A stretch of DNA of 64,000 bases, taken from positions 1-64,000 of the forward strand of contig CANGBC010000002.1 in the NCBI GenBank assembly GCA_947452005.1, in the 5' to 3' direction. This document shows, one piece after another, positions 1 to 9,031 of the stretch; the stretch's first letter is position 1; every line of letters starts with the position of its first letter. The DNA comes from Beijerinckiaceae bacterium (lineage in GTDB: Bacteria; Pseudomonadota; Alphaproteobacteria; Rhizobiales; Beijerinckiaceae). A program made the translations under genes and the position numbers. Under the pieces are notes generated by a model, which was not told the origin of the DNA, made no database searches, and saw only the letters and a list, made by a program, of their open reading frames with translations.

Positions 1-197
1 AGGAAGCGATAATCTGTATTGGTGATGACGATGGGCCGGGCGAATTGCGAGGCACCCGCCAGCATGACGGCCGTCGTCTGGAAGGTCGACAGAGGCCCTG
101 TGAGCTGCAGGAATTGCTTGGGGAAGCTCTCCCGCGATTCCGGCCACATGCGGGTTCCGGAGCCCCCGCACATGATGATGGGCAAAATGGTCGCCAT
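1..197 (-). CDS. Mannose-1-phosphate guanylyltransferase, N-terminal fragment
   Basis: The reverse strand has an ATG at 197 and reads open to the window edge, so only about 65 codons are visible. The start reads [20 protein letters not shown], followed by SRESFPKQF. This is the nucleotide-binding signature of GDP-mannose pyrophosphorylases (ManC/AlgA/CpsB type), with the G-G-S-G-T-R loop and the conserved FPKQF lysine. The enzyme joins mannose 1-phosphate and GTP to give GDP-mannose for surface polysaccharide. Whether this is the one-domain or the bifunctional isomerase form cannot be seen, because the C-terminus lies outside the window. It runs in the same direction as prfC, 57 bases downstream of that gene's start region end, but nothing indicates a shared role. 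Confidence 0.85.
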   Translation of the reverse strand, partial: MATILPIIMCGGSGTRMWPESRESFPKQFLQLTGPLSTFQTTAVMLAGASQFARPIVITNTDYRF

Positions 198-254
198 AGG
201 TCCGATGCCTCGTCTTTAAACGTCGAGGGGCTCTATAGCACAGACGGCGCCGCC

Positions 255-1853
255 TCAGGCAGCCTGTTTCTGGTAATCCTTAATGTCGGAAAAGATCACC
301 GCTGGCCATTTCTCCTGCTCATAGCGCAAGGACCAGGCGGAGGGTGCCAGAAAGACCGGCGCACCATCGAGATCCTCGGCAATCGAGGAGGAGAAGGCCC
401 GGCGGAATTTTTCAAGCTCGGCTGCATCGTCTGCTGTCACCCAGCGGCACAATTCAAAGCGCGAGGGCTCGAAGGAGACCGGCAGGCCATATTCAGCCTG
501 CAGACGCTCGGACAGCACGTCGAGCTGTAGCGCCCCCACGACGCCCACAATGGCGCCGGAGCCATCGGTGGGCACGAACACCTGCACGACGCCCTCTTCG
601 GCCATTTGCTGCAAGGCTTCGCGCAGCTTTTTGGCTTTCATGGCATCGCCGAGCTTCACGCGGCGCAGAATTTCGGGTGCGAAACTGGGCACGCCACGAA
701 ACACAATATCCTCGCCCTCGGTCAGCGTGTCGCCAATGCGCAAGGTGCCGTGATTGGGAATGCCCACCACATCGCCTGCATAGGCCTCATCAGCAATCGC
801 GCGCTCTTGGGCAAAGAAGAATTGCGGCGCATTGAGCGCCATCGGCTTGCCGGTGCGCACGAGCTTGGCCTTCATGCCGCGCGTCAGCTTGCCCGAACAC
901 ACACGCATGAACGCGATGCGATCGCGGTGGTTGGGGTCCATATTCGCCTGGATCTTGAACACGAAGCCGCTCATCTTCGGCTCGCGCGGCTCCACCTTGC
1001 GGGTGGCAGCATCCAGCGCACGCGGAGGTGGTGCAAACTCACCCAAACCATCAATCAGATCCTGCACACCAAAGGTGCGCAAGGCTGAGCCCCAATAGAC
1101 GGGCGTCAGATGGCCTTCCAGAAAAGCCTTCTTGTCAAAGGGTTTCAGCGCATCTGCGGCAAGCGACAATTCCTCGGAGAAAGCCGCGCGCTCGTGCTCG
1201 GGCAAGAGCGCTGCAATCGAGGGATCGCTCGGGCCATTGACGGCACGCGGACCATCTTCGCTGTCGAGCACGCGGATCTGCGAATGACGCAAATCATACG
1301 TGCCCTTGAAATCACGCCCGCGGCCAATCGGCCAGGTGACCGGCGCACAATCGAGCGCCAGCGTCTTTTCGATCTCGTCCAGCAGATCAAAAGGATCGCG
1401 CGTTTCACGATCCATCTTGTTGATGAAGGTCACAATCGGAATGTCGCGCAGGCGGCAGACTTCAAACAATTTGCGCGTGCGCGCTTCAATGCCTTTGGCG
1501 GCATCGATCACCATGATGGCGGAATCGACGGCGGTCAGCGTGCGATAGGTATCTTCAGAGAAGTCTTCATGGCCCGGCGTGTCGAGCAGATTGAAGACAT
1601 TGCCCGCATATTCAAAGGTCATCACCGAGGTGACGACGGAAATGCCGCGCTCGCGCTCAATGCCCATCCAGTCCGAGCGGGTCTGGCGACGATTGGCCTT
1701 GGCGCGCACTTCACCGGCCAGCTGAATGGCGCCGCCAAACAGCAGGAGCTTTTCGGTGAGCGTGGTCTTGCCGGCGTCCGGATGCGAGATGATCGCGAAG
1801 GTGCGCCGCCGACTGACGGGATCAGGCTGGGCCATGGGTGCTTTCAGGGTCAC
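255..1853 (-). CDS. prfC: Peptide chain release factor 3 (RF3)
   Basis: A 532-residue translational GTPase that recycles RF1/RF2 from the ribosome after peptide release. The N-terminus has the G1 P-loop HPDAGKTTLTEKLL, then the RF3-typical stretch RRQTRSDWMGIERERGISV (switch region), the G3 motif DTPGHEDF and the G4 motif NKMD. The EF-G-like domain II and the RF3 C-terminal domain follow, and the length is normal for the family. The longest reading uses a GTG at 1853. An ATG six codons in (1835) gives a start, MAQPDPVSRRRTFAIISHPD, that may be the true one; neither has a strong ribosome-binding site. The gene stands alone. Confidence 0.95.
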   Translation of the reverse strand: MTLKAPMAQPDPVSRRRTFAIISHPDAGKTTLTEKLLLFGGAIQLAGEVRAKANRRQTRSDWMGIERERGISVVTSVMTFEYAGNVFNLLDTPGHEDFSEDTYRTLTAVDSAIMVIDAAKGIEARTRKLFEVCRLRDIPIVTFINKMDRETRDPFDLLDEIEKTLALDCAPVTWPIGRGRDFKGTYDLRHSQIRVLDSEDGPRAVNGPSDPSIAALLPEHERAAFSEELSLAADALKPFDKKAFLEGHLTPVYWGSALRTFGVQDLIDGLGEFAPPPRALDAATRKVEPREPKMSGFVFKIQANMDPNHRDRIAFMRVCSGKLTRGMKAKLVRTGKPMALNAPQFFFAQERAIADEAYAGDVVGIPNHGTLRIGDTLTEGEDIVFRGVPSFAPEILRRVKLGDAMKAKKLREALQQMAEEGVVQVFVPTDGSGAIVGVVGALQLDVLSERLQAEYGLPVSFEPSRFELCRWVTADDAAELEKFRRAFSSSIAEDLDGAPVFLAPSAWSLRYEQEKWPAVIFSDIKDYQKQAA

Positions 1854-1930
1854 TCGGCGCGCGGGCGCGCCACAAACGAAATCGGGCCGGGGTTTAACCC
1901 GGCCCGGCTTAAAAATCCAATCCTTCCGGC

Positions 1931-4900
1931 CTATTCAGCCGCTTTGGGCTCAACCAGGTCAGAGGCGGCCGGGAGGGCCGTGCCCGCCTGCTTTTCCCGA
2001 TCATGGCTATGGTCACGCGCGATGAACGTATAGACGGCGGGCGTGATGAAGAGCGTGAACAGCGTGCCGACCGCCATGCCCATGGCAATGACGAGGCCGA
2101 TGTCGAAGCGACTGCGTGCACCCGCACCCGACGCCAGGATCAGCGGCACCATGCCCACCACCATGGCAGCGGTGGTCATGAGGATCGGGCGCAAACGCAC
2201 GCCAGCGGCATGTTCAATCGCCGCACGGCGGGAATAGGCCTGCTCAACCTGCAGCTTGTTGGCAAATTCCACCATGAGAATGCCGTGCTTGGTGATGAGG
2301 CCAATCAGCGTCACGAGCCCGATCTGGGTGTAAATATTGATCGAGGCCGCCCCGACAATGCCCATCAGATTGAGTGGCAGCAGCGCACCAAAAATCGAGG
2401 TGGGCAGCGCAATCAGAATGATCAGCGGATCGCGGAAGCTTTCAAACTGCGCAGCCAGCACCAGGAAGATGACGATCAGCGCGAAGATGAATGTCACCGT
2501 CAGTGCTGAGCCTTCCTGCACATATTGGCGGGCATCGCCGTTGAAATCGTAAGTATAGCCTTCAGGGAAGACCTCTTTTGATTTCTCGGTCAGGAAGTCG
2601 ATGGCCTCACCCAACGTGCGCCCCGGAAAGGGCACGCCCGACAATGTTGCCGAATTGAGCTGCTGGAATGACGTCAAAGCATTGGGCTGCACGGTGGAGC
2701 TGACCGTTGCAATGGTGGACAAGGGAACCAGCTCGCCTGTGCCTGTGCGGATCTGATAGCGCGTCAGCCAATCCGCCGTCGCGCGATATTGGCGCGGCAC
2801 TTGCGGGATGACCTGATATGAGCGCCCGTACAGGTTAAAGCGGTTGACGTAATTCCCGCCGAGCAATGTCGAGAGCGAATTGCCGACATCCTGCATGCGA
2901 ATGCCAAGTCGATTGGCTTTGTCGGCGTCAATCGAAAATTCAATCTGCGGCGTGTCAAATTTCAGATCGCCATCGACGAAGATAAACATGCCGCTTTCGC
3001 GCGCCGCTGTCTGCATCTGATCGAGCACATTGGCGAGCGATTGATAATCACCCGTCGAGCGAATGATGAATTGCAGCGGCGGCCCACCTGTCGAGCCGGG
3101 CAAAGCAGGCGGCGCAAACGCCAGAACCTGCGCGCTGGTGATGGAGGAAATGCGGCCCTGCAATTCCTGCAAAACCTGCTTCTGCGACCGCTTGCGCTGA
3201 TCCCATGGCTTCAGCAACAGACCAACAAAAGCCTGACGCACACCACCCGAGCCATTGATCGTGAAGACGTGGCTCTTCTCAGGGATGGAATCCAGGATCT
3301 TGTAGAGCGCATCGGTTGATTGTTCGAGATAATCGAGATTGCCATATTGCGGCGTCTTGACCAGCAGGAAGAGGATGCCCTGATCTTCTTCAGGTGCCAG
3401 CTCCTTCGGCGTCGAGGCATACATGACAGCGGTCAGGCCCAGCACGCCCACCAGAACCAGCATGGTCATGGCGCGGAAATCCAGCGACTTGCTGAGGCGG
3501 CGCTCATAACGCTGGCGCAACCTGTCAAACAGTCCATCGAGATAAGCCACAAAGCGATTATGATCTTCGGCCGGTGGACGCAGCAGTTTGGAACACATCA
3601 TGGGCGAGAGCGTCAGCGCGACAAAGCCCGACACGATAACAGCACCTGCCAATGTGAACGCAAATTCACGAAACAGGGCGCCAGTGATGCCCGTGACAAA
3701 CCCAATCGGCGCATAGACGGCGGCGAGTGTGATCGTCATGGAAATGACCGGCAGCGCAATTTCGCGTGCGCCTTTGATCGAGGCATCAAAAGGCGTCATG
3801 CCTTCTTCCATGTGACGGTAGATATTCTCCACCACCACAATCGCATCATCAACCACAAGTCCGATAGCCAGAACCAGCGCCAGCAGTGTCAGCAGATTGA
3901 TCGAATAGCCCATCAGCATGAGCGCGATCATCACACCCACGAGTGACAGCGGGATGGTGACAACCGGCACCATGGTCGAGCGGAAATTGCCAAGGAACAG
4001 GAAGATCACGATCACAACAATGACCGCGGCCTCCAGCAAGGTTTTCGCCACTTCATAGATCGACGCACGGATGAATTCCGTCGCATCATAGGCAATGGCG
4101 GCCTCAATGCCGGAAGGCAATTGCGCCTGAATATCGGGGAATGCAGCGCGCACCTTGTCGATCATCGTCAGCGGATTGGCCGAGGGTGTCGCATAGACGC
4201 CAACAAACACGGCTTTGAGTCCGTCAAACACCGAGGAGGCATCGACCGCTTGCGGGCCAAGCTCAATGTCAGCAATCGACGATAAGCGAATAAGACTGTC
4301 ACCACGCGCAATCACAACGAGATCGCCAAAGGCTTCAGGGCTCGACAGCGAGGTCAGCGCATTGATGCTGGTCTGGGTAAATTCGCTTTTGATCTGGCCG
4401 GCCGCCGAGACAAAGTTATTGGTGGCCAAGGCGTCACGCACATTGACCGGCGTCACACCGCGCGCGGCCATCCGGTCCGGATCAAGCCAGATACGCATGG
4501 CAAAGGTCTGGCCGCCCAGGATCTGCGCATTGCCAACGCCATCAATCGTCTGCAAACGCGGCTGCACCACGCGGGTGATGTAATCGGTGATCTGCGAAGC
4601 CGAGAGCACTTTGGAATTGAAGCTCATATACATGAGCGCATAGCCTTGACCCGTCTGCTTGACGACAATCGGGTCATTGGCTTCGCGCGGCAGAACAGAG
4701 CGAACCTGCTGCAACTTGGTCAACACATCCGAGACCGCACGATCCGGATTGGCATTGAGGCGCAGATTGAGCGTGATCAGCGAAGTGTTTTGCTGCGAAT
4801 TGGAAATGAGCGTGTCGATGCCCTCGGTGCTGGCCACCGCCTGCTCGATGGGAACCGTGATGAACCCCTTGATCAAATCCGCATTCGCGCCGGGATAAAT

Positions 4901-5050
4901 CGTGGTGATGGTGATCGTCGTTTGCGACAATTCCGGATATTGCCGGATTTGCAACTTGAACGCGGCCTGCAGGCCAACCAGCAAAATGAGCAGACTGACG
5001 ACGGTCGAGAGAACCGGGCGTCGGATGAAAAGATCGGTGAACGACGTCAT
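1931..5050 (-). CDS. RND efflux pump, inner-membrane permease (HAE1 family)
   Basis: A 1039-residue AcrB/MexB-type proton antiporter, the normal length for the hydrophobe/amphiphile efflux family. The first helix follows FIRRPVLSTV, and a large periplasmic porter domain follows. Transmembrane helix 4 carries the proton-relay pair in GLVVDDAIVVVENIYRHMEEG, and the second half repeats the fold. It would export hydrophobic drugs or other small molecules together with the adaptor encoded just upstream, 12 bases away in the same direction. No outer-membrane channel gene and no local regulator are seen, so the pump probably borrows a TolC-like protein. The substrate cannot be predicted from the sequence. 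Confidence 0.93.
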   Translation of the reverse strand: MTSFTDLFIRRPVLSTVVSLLILLVGLQAAFKLQIRQYPELSQTTITITTIYPGANADLIKGFITVPIEQAVASTEGIDTLISNSQQNTSLITLNLRLNANPDRAVSDVLTKLQQVRSVLPREANDPIVVKQTGQGYALMYMSFNSKVLSASQITDYITRVVQPRLQTIDGVGNAQILGGQTFAMRIWLDPDRMAARGVTPVNVRDALATNNFVSAAGQIKSEFTQTSINALTSLSSPEAFGDLVVIARGDSLIRLSSIADIELGPQAVDASSVFDGLKAVFVGVYATPSANPLTMIDKVRAAFPDIQAQLPSGIEAAIAYDATEFIRASIYEVAKTLLEAAVIVVIVIFLFLGNFRSTMVPVVTIPLSLVGVMIALMLMGYSINLLTLLALVLAIGLVVDDAIVVVENIYRHMEEGMTPFDASIKGAREIALPVISMTITLAAVYAPIGFVTGITGALFREFAFTLAGAVIVSGFVALTLSPMMCSKLLRPPAEDHNRFVAYLDGLFDRLRQRYERRLSKSLDFRAMTMLVLVGVLGLTAVMYASTPKELAPEEDQGILFLLVKTPQYGNLDYLEQSTDALYKILDSIPEKSHVFTINGSGGVRQAFVGLLLKPWDQRKRSQKQVLQELQGRISSITSAQVLAFAPPALPGSTGGPPLQFIIRSTGDYQSLANVLDQMQTAARESGMFIFVDGDLKFDTPQIEFSIDADKANRLGIRMQDVGNSLSTLLGGNYVNRFNLYGRSYQVIPQVPRQYRATADWLTRYQIRTGTGELVPLSTIATVSSTVQPNALTSFQQLNSATLSGVPFPGRTLGEAIDFLTEKSKEVFPEGYTYDFNGDARQYVQEGSALTVTFIFALIVIFLVLAAQFESFRDPLIILIALPTSIFGALLPLNLMGIVGAASINIYTQIGLVTLIGLITKHGILMVEFANKLQVEQAYSRRAAIEHAAGVRLRPILMTTAAMVVGMVPLILASGAGARSRFDIGLVIAMGMAVGTLFTLFITPAVYTFIARDHSHDREKQAGTALPAASDLVEPKAAE

Positions 5051-5062
5051 GCGCGGCGCTCC

Positions 5063-6220
5063 TTACTGGCGCTGCAATGTGGCGGGGGCTTTCAGGCCAC
5101 CCGCCTCATCAATGCGCACACGCGCATTGGGCTGCAGCTTCAGTTGACCTTCTGTAATCACACGTTCGCCAGCCTCAACACCGCTGAGAATGGACACACG
5201 GTCGCCGCGCGTATCGCCGGTCTTGACCACATGGCGCTCGGCAATCATCGGCTGATCAGCTGGCGCGGGGGCTGCCTGCGCGCTGCCCTCGGCAGGAGGC
5301 TGCGGCTTCACCACATAAATTGTGTCGCCATAAAGCGAATACGTGACCGAGGTGCGCGGCAGCGTGACCACATCAACACCCTTGCCAACCAGAAGCGCCA
5401 CATTGGCAAACATGCCCGGGCGCAATTCGGTCTGCGGATTGCTCACCTGTGCACGCACGAGAATGGTGCGCGCTTCAATGCTGACGCGCGCATCAATCGA
5501 TGTGACTTTGCCCGCAAAACTTTTGCCCTCAAAAGCATCGACGACAATTTCAATCGGCTGTCCGACAGCCACGCGCGCAATGTCTTGCTCGGGAACCGGG
5601 AAATCGACGTCAATCGGATCAAGCTGCTGCAGCGTCACAATGGATGTGCCGGGCTGGATATATTGGCCCGCATCAATCTTGCGCAAACCAAGCCGACCCG
5701 CAAAAGGTGCCGCGAGTGCTTTCTGGGCAATCAGGGCTCGCGTGCGATCAGCAGCTGCTGCCGCCGAGTCACGCGCAGCCAAAGCTGAATCCACTTGCGC
5801 GGTCGCTGTTGAGCCACCTGTGATCAGCTGGCGCTGACGCTCAAGTGCCAGCTCTGCATTGCGCAATGTGGCGAGATTGGATTTCAGATCCGCCTGCTCA
5901 ACGGAATCATCAATCTGCACGAGCAACTGGCCCTTTTGCACATCTTGTCCGGAGTCGAAATTGATGGTGCGCACAACGCCACCCACTTGCGGGGAGACAT
6001 CAATGCCCTGCACAGCGCGGAACGTGCCGATGGCGGCAATGCGCGTCTGCCATGTCTCGGTCCTGGCTTCTGCAACAGCGACGGCCGGCACGGGGCGCGG
6101 CATGCCTGCAATAATCCCCTTCACAATTTGTGGCTTGGCAACAAACTGGAAAGTGGCGAGGCCGACAATCACAACAGCCAAACCAGCGGACACTGTGACA
6201 AGAGCAGTTTTGCGTTTCAT
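5063..6220 (-). CDS. RND efflux pump, periplasmic adaptor (membrane fusion protein)
   Basis: A 385-residue HlyD/AcrA-family adaptor. One N-terminal hydrophobic segment (about residues 7-25) is an uncleaved anchor or signal. The first lipoyl half (GTFRAVQGIDVSPQVGGVV), an alpha hairpin rich in Ala, Gln and Arg, the second lipoyl half (FAGRLGLRKIDAGQYIQPG) and beta-barrel regions follow. It links the inner-membrane permease to an outer-membrane channel. It is the first gene of a two-gene reverse-strand operon with the permease. The C-terminal region contains a proline- and alanine-rich insert before the last beta strand. The 288 bases upstream, to the divergent PepSY gene, hold the likely promoters; I see no recognisable operator there. 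Confidence 0.93.
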   Translation of the reverse strand: MKRKTALVTVSAGLAVVIVGLATFQFVAKPQIVKGIIAGMPRPVPAVAVAEARTETWQTRIAAIGTFRAVQGIDVSPQVGGVVRTINFDSGQDVQKGQLLVQIDDSVEQADLKSNLATLRNAELALERQRQLITGGSTATAQVDSALAARDSAAAAADRTRALIAQKALAAPFAGRLGLRKIDAGQYIQPGTSIVTLQQLDPIDVDFPVPEQDIARVAVGQPIEIVVDAFEGKSFAGKVTSIDARVSIEARTILVRAQVSNPQTELRPGMFANVALLVGKGVDVVTLPRTSVTYSLYGDTIYVVKPQPPAEGSAQAAPAPADQPMIAERHVVKTGDTRGDRVSILSGVEAGERVITEGQLKLQPNARVRIDEAGGLKAPATLQRQ

Positions 6221-6508
6221 GAATCACCGAACGGCAGGGAGGAACCTGCGAGACTTGCAAATCGAGGGGGTGCCGCCCCGGCCTTGAGGCTCTGGCGCGC
6301 GGCAGGTCCATTTTTAGAGCTTACGCCCCGCAAAAAGGATGGATCAGCAGTGAACCAATTCAGGGTCAGAGGCAAGGGCTTGTGCCGTTTTGTGGCGTTA
6401 TTTGCGGCCAAAGACCGCAGAAGCGTCGCTCAGCGACATGAAGAATTGTTCAGTTGATTAGACCCACGTGATTGTTTCACAATTCCTGACAATCAACAGG
6501 GTCGATAG

Positions 6509-7417
6509 ATGAAACAGCCTCTTCTCAAATTGCATCGCTGGACCACATTGCTCTTCGCGCTGCCTTTGGTGGTTGTGATCGTCACTGGATTGATACTGTC
6601 ATTTCAGCCCATTACCCAACATCTGGCGATCAAGCCCGGCAGTTTGAGCGAGGCGCGCCTCATAGCCCTGATCGAGAGGCATGATCCCAAAGGCGAAGCG
6701 CGCAGTCTGAACGTGGATGCCGGGCAAGGCGTGATGTCGCTCTCGCCCGTCAATGGCGCCAGCGTGAAGATCGATCTTGGCTCAGGCGAGATCACCGACC
6801 GGCCAGAAAGCCCTCTGGCACGGGTCTATTCGCAAAGCCGCCGCTTGCATGAACATTTGCTGTTTGGGTTTGATCCACTCGTGCCCCTGTCAACATCTGC
6901 CATGCTGGCGCTGGCCGCGCTTGGCCTTTTGATGGGGTGGCCCCGATTTCTGCGCAACGATCTGTCGAGCTGGCACAAAGGCATGGCCTGGGGCCTTTTG
7001 CCCTTGATTGTCATCAGCCCGCTGACGGGCCTGTTGCTGACATTCAACGTCACCTTCACAGAGCCCATGGCGCGCGCACCGGCTTTGCCGTTGATCAAAG
7101 CCGTCCAGCTGACCTCGGCCTTTACGGACCCCGCCCATATTCTCTTCATCGCCACACGCGGCGGGCGCCAGATTGTGCGCACGATGGAGGATGGCGCGGT
7201 CAAAACCTACACCCCCTCGGACGGCGGCCTGCGCAGCATGAGCCCCAATTGGCCCCGCCTCATCCACGAGGGCAATTGGGCGGGCCTCTGGTCTGGCGGC
7301 CTCAATGGTTTGACGGCCGCCGCCATGATGGCGTTGATGACCACCGGTCTCCTGATGTGGGGCCGCCGCACATTCCGGCGCAAGGTACACCGCAAGCCAG
7401 CCCGGGCAATTGCCTAA
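6509..7417 (+). CDS. PepSY-domain transmembrane protein
   Basis: A 302-residue inner-membrane protein of the PepSY-TM family. It has about four hydrophobic segments: residues 12-32 after the LHRW motif, about 130-147, 160-182 and 268-287. Histidine-containing motifs lie near the membrane edges (LHRWTT, LHEHLLFG, SSWHKGMAW, LIHEGNWAG). Relatives are linked to iron or siderophore uptake and to electron transfer, where membrane histidines may bind haem, but no iron-uptake gene is adjacent, so the role is unresolved. The gene is divergent from the RND operon. It ends before a GC-rich hairpin at 7445-7468. Confidence 0.8.
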   Translation: MKQPLLKLHRWTTLLFALPLVVVIVTGLILSFQPITQHLAIKPGSLSEARLIALIERHDPKGEARSLNVDAGQGVMSLSPVNGASVKIDLGSGEITDRPESPLARVYSQSRRLHEHLLFGFDPLVPLSTSAMLALAALGLLMGWPRFLRNDLSSWHKGMAWGLLPLIVISPLTGLLLTFNVTFTEPMARAPALPLIKAVQLTSAFTDPAHILFIATRGGRQIVRTMEDGAVKTYTPSDGGLRSMSPNWPRLIHEGNWAGLWSGGLNGLTAAAMMALMTTGLLMWGRRTFRRKVHRKPARAIA

Positions 7418-7444
7418 CCACTAGGCAGATGCATGCCGCTTTTG

Positions 7445-7468
7445 GGGCAGCCCGGCATTGGGCTGCCC
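7445..7468 (+). terminator. Hairpin after the PepSY gene
   Basis: A perfect 9-bp stem (7445-7453 with 7460-7468) and a 6-base loop. It is followed by only a weak T-rich run, so termination is likely but not certain. It lies inside the longest reading of the next gene, which argues that the next gene starts further downstream. Confidence 0.45.
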
Positions 7469-7528
7469 GTTCTGGCGTCAATACTCGTCTATAGTCGTAG
7501 AAAAAGAACCGCTACGGATCAGCTATGG

Positions 7529-9031
7529 ATGGCACTTGGCTTGCTTGGCTTTTCAACGAAAAGTTTCAGCGTGTCAGGAGTGCGGTCAGTGGCCAACGGG
7601 CGCTTTTTCGATGAAATGACCAAGCCCGACGGGTTGCCGCGCGCTGTCTATGAACGGGTCAATGACTGGCTGGCCTCCGCACCGCCCGAGCTTCTGGCCT
7701 CGCGCCGCAGCCAGGCCGAGCTCATGTTCCGGCGCATTGGCATCACCTTCGCCGTCTATGGCGATAAGGATTCGACCGAGCGCCTGATCCCCTTCGACAT
7801 CATCCCACGCGTGCTCGGCCGCTCCGAATGGACGCGGTTGGAAGCGGGCCTCAAACAGCGCGTCAAAGTGCTGAACATGTTTCTGGCCGATATTTACGGC
7901 AAGGGCGAGGTCATCAAGGCTGGCATCATCCCGCAAGACATCGTTTATCAGAACGAACATTTCCGCCCCGAAATGCGCGGCGTGAAAGTGCCCCACGATG
8001 TCTATGTCCATATTTCCGGCATCGACATTGTGCGCGTCGATGATCACGACTTCTATGTGCTCGAAGACAATGCGCGCACACCGTCCGGTGTATCCTACAT
8101 GCTGGAAAATCGCGAAGTGATGATGCGGCTCGTGCCGGAATTGTTTTCGCGCCACCGCGTCGCACCGGTTGAAAATTATCCCGACGCCTTGCTGACAAGT
8201 CTGCGTTCGGTGGCACCCAAAGCATCAGGCTCTGACCCTGTTTGCGTGCTGCTGACACCCGGCATTTATAATTCGGCCTATTACGAACATTCCTTTCTGG
8301 CCGACAAACTCGGCGTGGAACTGGTCGAAGGCCGCGACCTCTTGGTGCGCGACAAGAACGTTTATATGCGCACCACACAAGGCCCGCAGCGCGTCGATGT
8401 GATCTATCGCCGTCTTGACGATGATTTCCTTGATCCACTGGCCTTCCGCCCCGACAGCGCGCTTGGCGTGCCCGGATTGATGAGCGCCTATCTGGCCGGC
8501 AATGTCACACTCGCCAATGCAGTAGGCACAGGTGTTGCCGACGACAAGGCCGTCTATACGTATATGCCCGAGATCATCAAATTTTATCTGGGCGAAGAAC
8601 CGCTTCTGAAAAACGTGCCAACTTGGCGCTGCCGCGAGCCTGACTCTTTGAAATATGTGCTCGCGCATTTGCCCGAGCTGGTGGTGAAAGAAGTCAATGG
8701 ATCAGGCGGCTACGGCATGCTGGTTGGCCCGCATGCCACACAAGCGCAGATCGCCGAATTTGCGGTGAAACTGCAAAATGATCCGGATGGATTTATCGCG
8801 CAGCCGACACTCAATCTCTCGACCTGCCCGGCCTCTTTTGAATCAGGCATTGGCCCACGCCACGTTGATCTGCGCCCCTTTGTTCTGTCGGGTGCTGATG
8901 GCGTGCGTGTTATCCCCGGCGGGCTGACGCGCGTGGCTTTGAAAGAAGGCTCGCTGGTCGTCAATTCCAGTCAGGGCGGGGGCACCAAAGACACGTGGGT
9001 TATTGATGATTTTGAAGGAGGGCAAGCCTGA
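7529..9031 (+). CDS. Circularly permuted ATP-grasp protein (type 2; DUF404/DUF407)
   Basis: About 500 residues with the family hallmarks: FFDEMTKPDGLPRAVYERV near the start, RRIGITFAVYGDKDSTERLI, FDIIPRVL, a DNARTPSGVSYMLENR ATP-grasp core, and a C-terminal KEVNGSGGYGMLVGP segment. Such proteins ligate or activate a carboxylate with ATP and are usually paired with an alpha-E protein, as here; the product is unknown. The reading is open from 7433, but that start would contain a terminator-like hairpin. I chose the ATG at 7529. GTG codons at 7580 or 7589, just before the conserved FFDEM, are also possible. The stop overlaps the next start by one base, so the two genes are translationally coupled. 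Confidence 0.88.
   Translation: MALGLLGFSTKSFSVSGVRSVANGRFFDEMTKPDGLPRAVYERVNDWLASAPPELLASRRSQAELMFRRIGITFAVYGDKDSTERLIPFDIIPRVLGRSEWTRLEAGLKQRVKVLNMFLADIYGKGEVIKAGIIPQDIVYQNEHFRPEMRGVKVPHDVYVHISGIDIVRVDDHDFYVLEDNARTPSGVSYMLENREVMMRLVPELFSRHRVAPVENYPDALLTSLRSVAPKASGSDPVCVLLTPGIYNSAYYEHSFLADKLGVELVEGRDLLVRDKNVYMRTTQGPQRVDVIYRRLDDDFLDPLAFRPDSALGVPGLMSAYLAGNVTLANAVGTGVADDKAVYTYMPEIIKFYLGEEPLLKNVPTWRCREPDSLKYVLAHLPELVVKEVNGSGGYGMLVGPHATQAQIAEFAVKLQNDPDGFIAQPTLNLSTCPASFESGIGPRHVDLRPFVLSGADGVRVIPGGLTRVALKEGSLVVNSSQGGGTKDTWVIDDFEGGQA

Noticed and set aside
1110-2033. A 307-codon plus-strand frame across the prfC start
   Set aside because: It is antisense to prfC and shows no domain or ribosome-binding site.
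4646-5788. A 380-codon plus-strand frame across the RND genes
   Set aside because: It is antisense to the permease and adaptor genes, and its composition is typical of a shadow frame.
7433-7528. The longest N-terminal extension of the ATP-grasp gene
   Set aside because: It contains a 9-bp perfect hairpin that fits a terminator of the preceding gene, and its residues are not like the family's N-terminus.
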